Below are positions 35,908-46,549 of a stretch of 64,000 nt of DNA, piece after piece; position 1 is the stretch's first letter, and every line of letters starts with the position of its first letter. Position numbers and translations under genes: made by a program. Origin of the DNA: Planococcus citri (lineage: Eukaryota; Arthropoda; Insecta; Hemiptera; Pseudococcidae). The stretch is taken from positions 22,506,001 to 22,570,000 of the forward strand of contig NC_088679.1 in assembly GCF_950023065.1 (NCBI RefSeq), written 5' to 3'. Under the pieces are notes generated by a model. That model was not told the origin of the DNA. It saw nothing but the letters and a program-made list of their open reading frames with translations, and ran no database searches.

Positions 35908-36478
35908 CCCGGGAAAAAAAGTTGCATCAAGTTTGATAAACTTTGATACAAATTGTATCAAATTTGATCCAAAAAAGTGATATAATTTTATCAAACTATA
36001 ATTATACGGTTTGATAAAATTATGTCAAACTGTATCAATTTGATGAAAGTAATTCTATGCAATTGTATCAATTTCATCATAATTTGATAGAATTGTGTCA
36101 AACTGTATCAATTTTGATGAGAGACAATTTTATAAAATTGGATCAAGTTTATCATATGTAGTTTGATAGAATTGTGTCAAACTATATCAATTTTGATGAA
36201 AGTAATTTTACAAAATTGAATCAAGTTCATCAAAATTGGATCATAAGATTGTATCAAACTTTATCAACTTTTTATGAAAATTGTTTTATAAAATTGGATC
36301 AATTTGATCACAATTTGATAAGATTGTATCAGGTTGTATAGAATTTTATGTGGTGTTTTTCAAGTGGTCTGAATAATTTGATCAAATCATATAGAGTTTG
36401 ATCAACTTTTCTACATTGCATCAAATTGTTTGATAAAATTCTATACAATCAGATCAATTTGATACAATCTCTTCCTGT
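35908..36478. mobile_element. CCCGGGAA-type element with 76-bp tandem units
   Basis: It starts CCCGGGAAAAAAAGTTGCAT. The right-end complement is about CACAGGAAGAGATTGTATC. The centre is a tandem array, with the phrase CAAACTRTATCAA starting at 36,026, 36,099, 36,178, 36,255 and 36,330. The period is therefore 73-79 bp with about 4.5 copies. Each unit is itself rich in the self-complementary words TTGATC, GTATCAA and TTGATAC. A related element is at 39,351-40,033. Confidence 0.7.
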
Positions 36479-36669
36479 GCTTTTCAAGGCAATACTCACC
36501 TTTCCCTCCTCCTCCTCCTGTTCTCCACGCAAGAGCAAATTATTTTGAAAATAATGTTGAAAAAAAAAAATTTCAGATCAAATTTGATACAATCTCTTGA
36601 AAAAATTCTAAGTCCAGAACGTTGAGAAGTGCATATGTGTGCTTTTAATACCACTTCATTCAACAAGCA

Positions 36670-36754
36670 GGTTGGCTGAGTACTGAGTAGGTTATAGGCA
36701 TTTGGTCAAAGTAACAATGCAGTAGAGATACGCGAGTTCAAGCCCTTCCTGGGG
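36670..36754 (+). repeat. tRNA-like SINE head
   Basis: GGTTGGCTGAGTACTGAG (A-box-like) is followed about 55 bp later by CGCGAGTTCAAGCCC, a good B box (GAGTTCAAGCCC), then GGGGAAAAAATTG. The spacing suits a tRNA-Ser/Leu-like head with a long variable arm. Stems pair only partly, so a SINE relic is more likely than a functional tRNA. Confidence 0.45.
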
Positions 36755-37099
36755 AAAAAATTGTAATTTTTTTTCACTTTTTTTTGGAAAAATTTTTTTC
36801 TTGCAACGCCAATTGTTCAAAAAAATTATGCAAGTCTGCTATTTCAGCATTTTCATGAGTTTATGAGAGCTCATAAGTAACAAATTTTGGATAAATTGTA
36901 TATAAAGTTGATCAAATTGATCAAATATAATTTCATCAATTTATATAAATTTTGGTCTCATCTTTCGATCTACTTTGGAGGTTTTTTTAAATGGTAATTT
37001 CTGATTAATTTTTTAATAGGTAGGTACCTACCGATTAAAGAAATCGTACCAAAAATTTCCTCAGTTTTGGGGAATGAGTTTCTGACAAATGAACCTTGA

Positions 37100-38460
37100 T
37101 TTTTCATCCAGAATTATTCACAGAGTTTTAAACTACAAGTACCGCACCATAAACATAATGCGAAATGAACGAGTCAACCTTGTGTAAAATTTTGTACACT
37201 GGTGGTGATTCTCTCTCGCTTCGTAGGTATACGTATATTTTATACGTGTTTTACTTTCAATTCTCGACCGCACTAAAATTATCCTCGGTTTTGATAAACT
37301 AGGTAAAAATTCCCCACTAAACGTTCCCATTGTACACAATACATACGAAGGTAGGTAGGTACGTATATAATAAAATGGAACCAAAAAAAAAAAAAAAAAA
37401 GAAACAAAAATACCTACATGATAATCGTAAAATTTTATGCTCAATAATAACGTACACGTTGCCGAGTTGCTTATCGACGTACTACCCTACGTATAACTCA
37501 TTGTTAGTAAATTCGCGCACTAAATACAGACATAGAAAAGGGAAAAGATGTTTATAATCGTATTGCTCGACGTTATGGCCGTAAATGTCTAACGCATTCA
37601 CATTACAACACATTGAACGTCGGCGTCGTAAAATTTTCTAAATATCATATTTTTTTTGAACACTTTGCTCTTTACTCGCACCGCACACACTTTACCCCTG
37701 ACCTATATTTTACTGCTTCATCTTTTTGTCTCACACAACACGTATGTAGGTATATATTTTTATCATGCTTTCAATTTCTATATACCCTTCGTCCCTCCTC
37801 TCCTGCCCCTCCAACCATCCTAAGGTGAAAACAAAGCAGCGTTAGAATACATAGATGGCGATTAGGACGAGAGTTTTTCCTCTTCTCGTACATATAAGGG
37901 AGAGAGGATGGGATTTCGTAGGTATATACGTAACGGAACAAAGTATACGTCGTTTTCCTTTTTTCACCTATCCTAGCTCGTAATTTTAGCCAACTTTTCA
38001 CGCTTTAACACGCGTCTGTTATTCGATACTATGTAGGTAACGTCGATTCGAAACAGCCTTTTGAAAAGCCAAAAGCTTGTTTCGGTTTTATTCACGATGT
38101 ATACGGCTCGTCCTACCTACCCTGTACTCCTACAAAGAATTGATTAAAATTTACAAATTTCCGTTTCAAAATCACAACCGCAAACCGTGAAAGTATCGGC
38201 GAACCGTTGGCTTGTTAATGAAATTTTAGGGTCACTTCAATTATTTTTCAAACCTTTGTATAAGGCTGGTATCGAAACCACGCTTTCGATGAACATCGTT
38301 ACGTGCACATAAAAGTAAACTGTTTTTCGCGGTTAAATGATTTCCAACGCGAGTAGGTTTAGGAGGGCTGGTTATTCAAATTCGATCCGATATATTTTTC
38401 TTCTACTCGAGCCATTTATTGCATGTCGATGGATACCGAAGTTCTTGTATAAGTATCTCA
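37100..38460. other. Single-copy-looking noncoding block
   Basis: CpG-richer than the repeats around it. It has an 18-A run at 37,383-37,400 and several GTAGGTAGGTACGT words. No exon was recognised. Confidence 0.4.
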
Positions 38461-39164
38461 ATAATATGTAGTTCTTCGTTGAATTTAGTCGAAATCCTGC
38501 GACATTTTTTTTCTCAATCCATCTCAATGTACACATTGATTAAAATCAATCATCATGCCAAAATATTGTCAGATGGGGATTGAAATCATTTTTTTTTTTT
38601 GGGTCCTCCTGGCGCACAACCCGCTAGATTTTAATTATGTGTTTCAATTTCTGTGTAAGGAATTATTGCTATTAAATTTTCAGAAATTCTTTCTTCAAGT
38701 AAAAAAAAAAATCAAAAAAATCCACGTTGAAGTTCAAAGTTGTTTTTGTCACAATTTTTTAAAATCTCGATCCTCCAAAAATAATATTTTCTTTGCATAT
38801 ACAAGTAGCTGTTTAGGTAGGTATTAGTTTTAAGGAATGGAATGAGCAGTCGATTGTTGTTGTTGATTGTGAAACCTATTCCGGATAATGATTTAAAATA
38901 TAAAATTCGATTATCGGTACACATGCAGAAGTTGACCGATCCCCTCCCCCTTCTACACGAATACGACCACTTTCGAGTCAAAACGTGAAGCTCTGACACC
39001 AGCGGGTTGTGCGCCAGGAGGACGTTAAAAATAATTTCAATCCATATCTGACAATCTACTGACATGATGACTGATTTTAACTATAATGTGGCGTATATTG
39101 AGATGGATTGAGGAAAAAAAATATCGCAGGAATTTGACCAAGTTCAGCGGAGATCTACATAAAT
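38461..39164. mobile_element. Foldback element with about 164-bp arms (family M)
   Basis: The left arm at 38,461-38,624 runs from ATATGTAGTTCTTCGTTGAA to TCCTCCTGGCGCACAACCCG. The right arm at 39,002-39,164 is its complement, starting GCGGGTTGTGCGCCAGGAGG. The centre includes TAAGGAATGGAATGAGCAGT (38,831), which is identical at 45,521. The inner tips carry the conserved GC-rich module found seven times in this window. It is noncoding. Confidence 0.8.
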
Positions 39165-39435
39165 AATTAAATGTAGTTGAAAATTGCCTAGAGAATGGTC
39201 CAGTTCCAAAAGATATTTGAGATTCTGCGGCGACTTTGACCATTGCTATCAATATGCAAGACCACTTTTAGGATTCTTATGAGTGGTTGAAAATTTTCAA
39301 ATCGCATATTTTTGGGTGAATTCGTATTTTTAAATTTTTTTATCGAATAACCCGGGAAAAAAAGTTTGTATCAAATTTGATCAAAAATATTAAATAATTC
39401 ATTTTTGTCAAATTTGATCCAAATTTTGACCACAT

Positions 39436-39480
39436 AATGAAAAACTTTCTTTGGGGTGCTCGATATTTCTGGGCACCCTG
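39436..39480. mobile_element. Truncated copy of the 5.5-kb MITE
   Basis: AATGAAAAACTTTCTTTGGG and TATTTCTGGGCACCCTG, followed by TA, match the right end of 5,526-5,737 with few changes. The other end is missing. Confidence 0.8.
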
Positions 39481-39631
39481 TATAGGTGTCAATTTGATCA
39501 GGAAGAGCAATACAATTTCGGATCAAATTGTACACAGTCATAAATGTACAACAATTGATCTAACTTTATCAAACTAGTTAGATGAGGTTGGTTAAAAAAG
39601 TGGGTATAATATCACATTTGAAGTCTACTAA

Positions 39632-39898
39632 AATTGAAGGGCTGATGGTGAAAGTCGCCTTAGTCAGAAGCAATTTTTGTGCAAATCAATGAAAACGTTG
39701 TTGTCCTACTTCAATAGTAATGTAAAAACTTTATGGTCAAGTATTAAAATAACATCTTCAACTATTCCAGAATGCATTACAATACTCATTTTTCCCTTTA
39801 AAATTGATGAATACGAAAAAAAAAAAATGTTTGAAGTTGTGTGAACAAAAAAATGACTAAGGCGACTTTCACCGTTAGCCCTTCAATTGATCTAGCTT
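39632..39898. mobile_element. 267-bp MITE with about 33-bp termini
   Basis: The left tip AATTGAAGGGCTGATGGTGA continues AAGTCGCCTTAGTCA. The right tip is its complement, TGACTAAGGCGACTTTCACC then GTTAGCCCTTCAATT. Only about two mismatches are seen. The interior is unique. It lies inside the CCCGGGAA-type element, so it is younger than it. Confidence 0.8.
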
Positions 39899-40099
39899 TA
39901 TCAATTTTGATACAAACTAATCAAGTTACTTATATCTATTTTGATGGAGATCTTTTTTTAAAAAATATAAATATAGGTATGTAATTAGATCACCAGTATC
40001 TTTATCAAATTTGAACTGAACATTCTTCCCTGGTATATCAGATCACTGCCAAGTAACTCAATGTCACGTCATTGAGTTCCAATACCCTTCACAGGACCC

Positions 40100-40185
40100 C
40101 ATTAAACTTCCATCGCAATACCAGTGACTCATTAGATGCAGCTTTCGAGAGAATTTTGTAGGCTCCTGGCGCATAACCCGTCAAT
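40100..40185 (+). repeat. Family M module, solo copy
   Basis: GCAATACCAGTGACTCATTA, then GGCTCCTGGCGCATAACCCG. This is the same arrangement as 45,868-45,932 and 46,185-46,249. Confidence 0.65.
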
Positions 40186-40499
40186 TAAAAAACTCACAAT
40201 TTCTGCTTCTTGTGTTTCTATGTATTTGACTAAATTTAATGGATATCGTAGATATTATTGCTATTCCATCAACAAATAAAATCAATCGTAGTAACTCCAA
40301 CTATCACTATGAATCATCATCAATAATAAGAACTACAAAACAATTGTATGGTTCTCCTGGCTTCGTTTTGCACCTACAATGATCGATGGATTGAAATTCT
40401 GTTTGTGCAGGTTTAAAAGCTACGAAAATATAATTTGAATTCAAAAACCTTGGGATAGTCAACTCAAAAAATTAGGTTAAATGTCACGAAACGAAAATA

Positions 40500-42170
40500 T
40501 AAACTTGCGAAAAACTGCTGTTTAATTTTTTGCAATTTCCTAACCGACTTACCTCTCCCCTTCGGTCTCGCCCTGCCCGATTTTCGCAGCGTTCTGCACT
40601 TCACGCTTTGGTGAACTTTAATTCGCCTGTTAGCGTCTTCGTCGGTAGTATTTTTCAGCCTGTGCCAGTGATGGAAAAAACCTCAACACGAAACCCGTTA
40701 AGGGCGACGAAATTTTTATTCATAAAATTACACGATGGAACTGTGGAAAGGGTGCAAATTATGCACACATCGAGTAGGCCGCGGAGAGCGGCGCGCGGCG
40801 CAACGCAACGTAACGCGTTTTAATGGCCATAAATTTTCGTACATTTTGTACATTTTGTCTGCGTATAAACTAATGCCCCGGACACCTAGGGAAATTATGT
40901 TTGGCATAGTAATTTATCGCTTTATGACCCGACCATTTGTGTTTTCTTCAGTTAAAACCGTACAGTACGTATATATAGAGTTGTGCAGCCGCACATATTC
41001 CTCCTCCTTCGTCGTGCTCTCACTTATACTCGTATTCGCTCCCACAGCACGATAAACGTTTCACTGATATATGACGAGTTAAAGCTATATATGCGGAAAG
41101 AACCTTAAAGTACCTCTTACGGCCCCCTTCAGCCCACCGCGTATTACATAAAAAGCGTCGTTCTTCTATTGGTTCGGCGTGCAAAGGGAGAAAATATAGA
41201 AGAGAAAACCTTTTTGCATGTGGGAAAAAAAGAGGAAGTAAAAAAAAAAACCGAAGTACACTAGCGTAATACGATTTACGTATTTTACCGAATTACCGCA
41301 CACTCGCGCAACGTACGCGAGTTCTATTATAGCTCGTTTAAATGAAATTTTCAACTTATAAAAAATAAATCTTCGCCGGATTTAAAAAAGTTTACTCGTG
41401 TTTAGCATTTGTAGCGTAAATGTGTTTATTCGCCATTCAAGAAATCCATATACATACACACACATTCGTTCGTTTTTGGCGCGTTCCTTATTGCGATGTC
41501 GTCGTCGTTGCCCCTTCGGCCTCTTCGCATCTTCGCAAACTCGGCTCACGGCTCAGCTCAGCTCGTTTCGTTTTTTGTCGTTATTATTGTACGTATTACG
41601 TACATACAACTCACATAAACGACGACTACGAAAAGCCGATGCTTGTTATCCGCTAATTTTTATCTGTTACCTAGCTTTAATGCCATTTTCTTCGGCGTTA
41701 AATATAAAAAAGGCCATATAACTCGTTTAGAAAATTACGTGTGGCGTGGTTTTTTATACCTTATAGGGCGGTTTTACACCCCTGCGAAATCTATAAAAAT
41801 TGACGTACGAGTTAAAAAAAAAGGTTCTGCCGGATGAAAAATAATAGTGCAATTTTCATACATAGATAGGTATTTGATAAATTTTGTTGTTTTTTTTTTG
41901 AAATATGCAAAAGACTGACTAGAGTAAAGGGATCTTGATGCTATTGAGTTGCACTTTCCCCGATGTGGTCATTTCATGTTTATTTTGCCTATTCTGAATG
42001 TTACCTCTTGTTCTCAAGCGAAATCTCGATATGAGCGTAACCGATTGTTACACAGACATTTTTCAGAAATTATTGGCTGCTTACAAGTTGCTGTTTAGGT
42101 ATTAGTTTTCACCCATTCGGTACCGCGGACGAGTATACTCGGCCAACTACATAGTGCATGGCCCTTTGTA
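40500..42170. other. Single-copy-looking noncoding block, CpG-richer
   Basis: 40,530-41,060 is markedly CpG-rich (GCCGCGGAGAGCGGCGCGCG near 40,780). The frames at 40,530-40,823, 40,735-41,055 and 41,398-41,721 lack domains. No element termini were found. A promoter or CpG-rich regulatory region cannot be excluded, but there is no direct evidence. Confidence 0.4.
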
Positions 42171-42179
42171 CCATCGTCC

Positions 42180-42720
42180 AGGGGTCATTCCATTTCAATT
42201 TGACCCAGATTTTGACCCCATGTCTTTCGATTTTGTTCAAATTTTTTTCACATAACATACCCACCCAACTACTTAAAAAAAAAACACCAATAATCCTCCA
42301 GACTTCGGGGGCTCATAACTTTTCCGCTAGAAAACTTATTGACTCAAAAATAATTTCACAGCTCAAAATGGCATCCAAATTTGATTCAAAAACGTTCGAG
42401 CTATGATTCAAAATTACGCAAAAAATCACCATAGATGTAACTTGTATATCAACTGTCATGTTTTCAGAGGTGTTGAACACGAATATGACCTTGGTTTTTC
42501 GATTGGGCTTCATTTGAAGCCCCCAGCACCCCCTCCCCTTGAAAGGGTCAAATTCCTAAAAAAAATTGGCTGTGTTATGCAATACATGAAATAGCACGTT
42601 TTTGGAGGTGCTGAACACGAACATGACCTTCGTTTTTATTGGGACTCATTTGAGGTCCCATGCTCCCCACCCCTTGAGTCAAATTTTGAATCAAAATAAA
42701 ATGGGACACTGGGGGCTTTA
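42180..42720 (-). repeat. Family E interspersed repeat, copy 2 (inverted)
   Basis: It begins GGGGTCATTCCATTTCAATT, the complement of the end of copy 1 at 22,8xx. It has two units about 133 bp apart with AACACGAATATGACCTTG and AACACGAACATGACCTTC. Opposite orientation to the copies at 22.1 kb and 44.6 kb. Confidence 0.7.
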
Positions 42721-42759
42721 GACTTTAGATGACGTCCAATCTAAAAACAAATGTGATAT

Positions 42760-42984
42760 TGTAACAGTGGGGTTAGGAGGGACTGCTAGAAGAAGGGATT
42801 ATGATAATTTTCTCTTAAGGTGGTTTTCTGAGAAATATTCCTTTGAGAAGGAACATTTTCCAAATTATACCTGGCTAGCTCTAGAATAGGCAATCCTTTC
42901 TACCTCAATGAACACAGTGAGAAGTTACTATACTATAAATAAAGAAAGCCTTCTCAAACCAATTACTTATGGTTTTTATTTACA
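42760..42984. mobile_element. Candidate solo LTR, 225 bp
   Basis: It starts TGTAACAGTGGGG and ends TTTTTATTTACA (TG...CA). It is flanked by GATAT and GATGT, a five-base duplication with one mismatch. Near the end is TATAAATAAAG, which could serve as a TATA-like or AATAAA signal. No primer-binding site or gag-pol lies next to it. The structure fits a solo LTR, but no second copy is present to confirm it. Confidence 0.4.
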
Positions 42985-43204
42985 GATGTTAGTGTAAAAC
43001 AAGTAATTGAGCATATTATACCAATTAATTATAATTAATCTGTGTGTGAGATAGGTACACAATACAAACTACCTATCTTCTAACCCTATAAGTAGGTAAC
43101 TTAAAACATCCACAGGCAAGCCTGGCAACTTATTATAAAGCGAGTTGTAAGTATTTAAAAGAATACGATGTAGTTGTATTCTTTTAGTCTCGAATGCTGA
43201 GGTG

Positions 43205-43985
43205 ATTAACACATTGTCACCTCGTTGTCATCATAGTCGCGCTCCTTTATACAGGAGATAGCGTATATGTCCATCTATATTAGCCGGTATCTAGCGTATC
43301 TGATCGTTTCTTTCAGGGTCTTGCAGGGAGAGTTGGCTGGTGAGTTTGTTGTTAACAGTTCCGATTGTTTCCTCCCTCTCGTCGATCTTCCTTGGATTTT
43401 CCCCTGTACTGCTAGCATGAAAATACCGTTTTCTCATATTTTATGAGCTAAATACTTTAGCTTTCTGTTTTTGATGTCTTCAACTACGACTTTCCGCTCC
43501 TCTCCTATTCTTGCTAGTACTTCCTTGTTGGTAATGAAGTCCTTCCATGAGATCTGTAGTAGCCTTCGATAGCACCACATCTCAAAAGCGGATACTTTCT
43601 TCTTGCATTCTGCACTCATGGTCCATGTTTTGCAGGAATACTTCAGAACGGTCCATACGTAGCATCGCATAATTCTCTTCCTCAGATCTATACTCATCGT
43701 TCGATTTCCCAGCACATTGGCAAGGTTGTTGAAAGTGGTCTTTGCCATTCCAATCTGTGATTTAATTTCTTTATGATCTCTACCATCATTGTTTATCAGC
43801 GCTCCAAGGTACCTGAATTGCTTTACATTTTCAATTTCTTGTGATCCGATGTTGATTTTGACCTCTTTATCATCTCCTTTCATAAATCTCATCACCTTGG
43901 TCTTGCCTGCATTTATTTTCATTCCATATTTTAATCCAGCACTGTTGATTTGGTTGAGATGACCTTTAGGATGTCATCTTCATAA
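43205..43985 (-). pseudogene. RTE-like LINE copy B, C-terminal half of RT ORF
   Basis: The minus-strand frame 43,434-43,922 is open for 162 codons: KINAGKTKVMRF, FRYLGALINNDGRDHKEIK, then RKRIMRCYVWTVLKYSCKTW, EMWCYRRLLQISWKDFITN and KLKYLAHKI. The order is thumb region, then the conserved CYVWxVxxYxCxTWT block, then the WCYRRxLxIxWxD block of RTE-type LINEs. A stop near 43,432 interrupts the frame, and homology resumes with GKIQGRSTRGRKQSELL (about 43,400-43,350). Upstream it begins with INQINSAGLKYGM. The YADD part is absent because the copy is 5' truncated near 43,985. It is less decayed than copy A, hence a younger insertion. It is not functional. Confidence 0.9.
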
Positions 43986-44570
43986 TTACTAGAGGGCACT
44001 ATGTAAGGGCAAACATAACCCAGGTAAAAGAATTAAACAATTTACCTTAGCTGATGTAGATACGCATAATTTTACTGTTCACATAGCCTGCCTCTTCCTG
44101 GCGAGACCAATAATAGTCGCTACGGCAGGTATGCTTAGTAGATCCATTTTTGTAAGGTTATCCACTAGATTGTCCGGATTAATCAATCAGAGATGGGCCT
44201 GAATAAGTACCACGATCTTACGAGGATTTAACGAAGTATCGCGTTATAAGCTCCATGATCTTACGAGGAAATTAACGAAGTGTCACGTTGCAAGTACTAA
44301 TTAAACCATCTAAAGATGGGTAAAACACATGTAGGGAGTATGGAACTAGCCATACCGGCTGATTAAATATTTACCGTGACTGATGTTGGCTTGGAGAGCT
44401 CGAGTGTCCTGGACCAAGTGATTTTTCTAGCATCACAATCCTTGCAACGAGGCTCAGATCGCGAGTACATTACGTAGCTTATAGCTCCTCCCACAGGATG
44501 ATTACAATAAGCCACGCTCATAGAGGAATTACACTAATAACTACTATAGGCGAGCAGGGCATAGCTGCTC
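43986..44570. other. Unclassified, GC-richer insertion-like segment
   Basis: The segment differs in texture from its AT-rich neighbours and abuts LINE copy B. It has a direct repeat with a 47-bp step: ATCTTACGAGGATTTAACGA near 44,215 and ATCTTACGAGGAAATTAACG near 44,262, each followed by an AAGTRTCRCGTT word. ACTAGAGGGCACTATGTAAG marks the left edge. I see no domain-bearing frame. It may be the 5' flank or body of another transposon. Confidence 0.4.
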
Positions 44571-45060
44571 ATCACAATATTTGTGTTCAGCACCTCCAAA
44601 AACCTGCCATTTCATATATCACGTTAACCGGCCCATTTTTTTTTTTTGGAATTTTACCCTTTCAAGGGGAGAGGGTGATGTAGGCTTCAGATGAAGCGCA
44701 ATCGAAAAATCAAGGTCATATTCGTGTTTAGCACCTCCGAAAATATAACATTTGTTTGTACTACACACTCATACTTTTTTTTTGAATTTTGGACCCAAAT
44801 TTGAAGGGGGCCATTCCCCACCCCAGTTGAAAGTGCCCATGTTGAAAACAATATATTCCGAAACAGCATGAAAAGTGATATTTATGGAGATTTTTTGCGT
44901 AATTTTGAATCACAGCTCGCACTTAAGGCGCCATTTTGAAAGTTCAACTTTGGACTATTGAAAAAATTTTATGATAATTTTTGAATCAGCTTTCAATGCC
45001 CTTTCAAACTGTGAAATTAGTTTTGAGCCATGTTTCATAGCGGCGAAGGTTACCATAAAT
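44570..45060 (+). repeat. Family E interspersed repeat, copy 3
   Basis: Two units about 140 bp apart, with TTGTGTTCAGCACCTCCAAA and TTCGTGTTTAGCACCTCCGA, then CTTAAGGCGCCATTTTGAAA, as in copy 1 at 22.5 kb. The repeat unit includes a GC-rich patch near 44,660-44,700 with CCCTTTCAAGGGG. Confidence 0.7.
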
Positions 45061-45520
45061 AAGAACCAAAGGGAAATATTCCGAAATTATTGGCATGCTA
45101 CCTACCTATTGAATTTTCCAAAATTGATATTTTGGGGCTTCAAACGCCCCGAAACATAAAGTTTGAGGCATTATTAGACAGGGAAGAGAGTGGAGATTCG
45201 GAATCTGTAAAAAAACAAAAATACCTATGTTCTCAAAAATCTGCTATTCACCCAGAAAGTTTTGACTAGAATTTCCATTTTTTCCAACCCCCTTTCAATG
45301 CCCCAAAAAGGGTCGATAGCTTTGGTTTTTCTTCAATGTACCTCAATTTTTGAATTTTTTGAACTTTCGGTTTTTCAAAAAGTATACCTAAAATCATCAA
45401 TTTTGGATGAGCTGATGATTATTTATGAATTTTTTTTCAAAACCTCCATAAAATATTTAATCAATAGAAAATTCACGCCGTATTTAAGGCAAAAAAAAAT
45501 CGAGAAGGTACCAGATGGGT

Positions 45521-45932
45521 TAAGGAATGGAATGAGCAGTTGCTCCTTGTTGTTAATGATTGTAAAATCTATTCCGGATAACAATTTAACATATATAAAA
45601 TTTGTTTGCTCAATAAATTCGTTACTGTATTTAACAATATTTCAAGAAATTTGCGACCAGTTTTCATACAACGTTTGACCTTCTGTGACTGCCCACCCAA
45701 ATTTTTCCAATTCACTCAATTTACCTATCCCAAAAATGTTCAATTTTTTTCCAAAAAATTTCTGTTGAGCGATAATACACCCCCCTCCCTTACACCCCTT
45801 TCAGGTCAGCACAGCTCTGATGATTTGGTCACACATTGTTCACAAAACCTTGTTTGAATAAATCATAATGCCAGTAAATCATTGGATGGGGATTTTGAAA
45901 GAATTTTATTCGCTCCTGGCGCACAACCCGCC
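45521..45932 (+). repeat. Family M repeat with GC-rich module
   Basis: TAAGGAATGGAATGAGCAGT followed by TCTATTCCGGATAACAATTT is shared with 38,831-38,895. The 3' part has AATCATAATGCCAGTAAATC and CGCTCCTGGCGCACAACCCG. The inverted first arm seen at 38.5 kb is missing, so this is a partial copy. Confidence 0.65.
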
Positions 45933-45972
45933 TGTTCAAAAACTCCCAATTCAACTTTCCCAAGTACCTGTA

Positions 45973-46131
45973 AAGGATGGGCTATACTGAATTTAAGGGG
46001 ATACTTATTCCCTTAACTTATACTTTAGCTTGGTTTATACTGAATTTAACGTCCGTTAACCTAAAATTTGCCTTTGTTTAACTTCTAGGGTTAAGTTTAA
46101 GTTTACGGTTAAATTCAGTATAGCCCCTCCT
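45973..46131. mobile_element. 159-bp MITE, TA-flanked
   Basis: The tips share GGGCTATACTGAATTTAA, starting at about 45,978 and, inverted, ending at about 46,126. TA precedes the left end (45,971-45,972) and follows the right end (46,132-46,133). ATACTGAATTTAACGTCCG inside repeats the tip. It is noncoding. Confidence 0.75.
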
Positions 46132-46184
46132 TAATTCAAAGCAAAAATATAATTGACAATGTCTACAGCTCAACTTCGATCATA

Positions 46185-46249
46185 ATACCAATGAATCATC
46201 AAATGAGAATTTCAGAACAGTTTTACATCCTCCTGGCGCACAACCCGCC
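46185..46249 (+). repeat. Family M module, solo copy
   Basis: GATCATAATACCAATGAATC, then TCCTCCTGGCGCACAACCCG followed by CC. It lies 317 bp after the module copy at 45,912, with a MITE between them. Confidence 0.7.
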
Positions 46250-46507
46250 TTCTCCAAAACTCCCAAGTTTGTTTTGCTGTGCTCCTTAATCAGATGAAAA
46301 TCAACCACAATGTTCGTAAATCATCGAATGGGAATTTTTAAAGAATCATGTAGGTAGGCCCAGTTGGGTACAGTTCTGAACACTTAAGAATATATAATGA
46401 ATAAGTAATCTTGAAATGAAGGAACATACTTACCATCTTAAATGTTGCATGACAATTTCTAGAATGACCAGAAACGTATTCATGGTTTGTGTGCTATTTC
46501 TCTATAG

Positions 46508-46541
46508 ATGCATTCTTTTCAACAGACAATATATCACTCAG
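46508..46541 (+). other. Weak candidate micro-exon
   Basis: GTGCTATTTCTCTATAG could serve as an acceptor ending at 46,507. ACTCAG followed by GTAAGTAG at 46,542 is a strong donor match. The enclosed 34 nt are short, and the pyrimidine tract is weak. A chance match is likely, because TAGGTAAGT-like words are common in this genome. Confidence 0.15.
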
Positions 46542-46549
46542 GTAAGTAG

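Larger units (their letters stand above)
39351..40033. mobile_element. CCCGGGAA-type element, second copy, with insertions
   Basis: The left end is CCCGGGAAAAAAAGTTTGTA. The right-end complement is CCAGGGAAGAATGTTCAG. Its outer parts are made of TTTGATC and TATCAAA words, as at 35,908. It contains a MITE fragment at 39,436-39,480 and a complete palindromic MITE at 39,632-39,898. Confidence 0.65.

Noticed and set aside
41398..41721. 107-codon frame with basic and hydrophobic stretches
   Set aside because: An overlapping alternative frame of similar length, no domain and no splice context.
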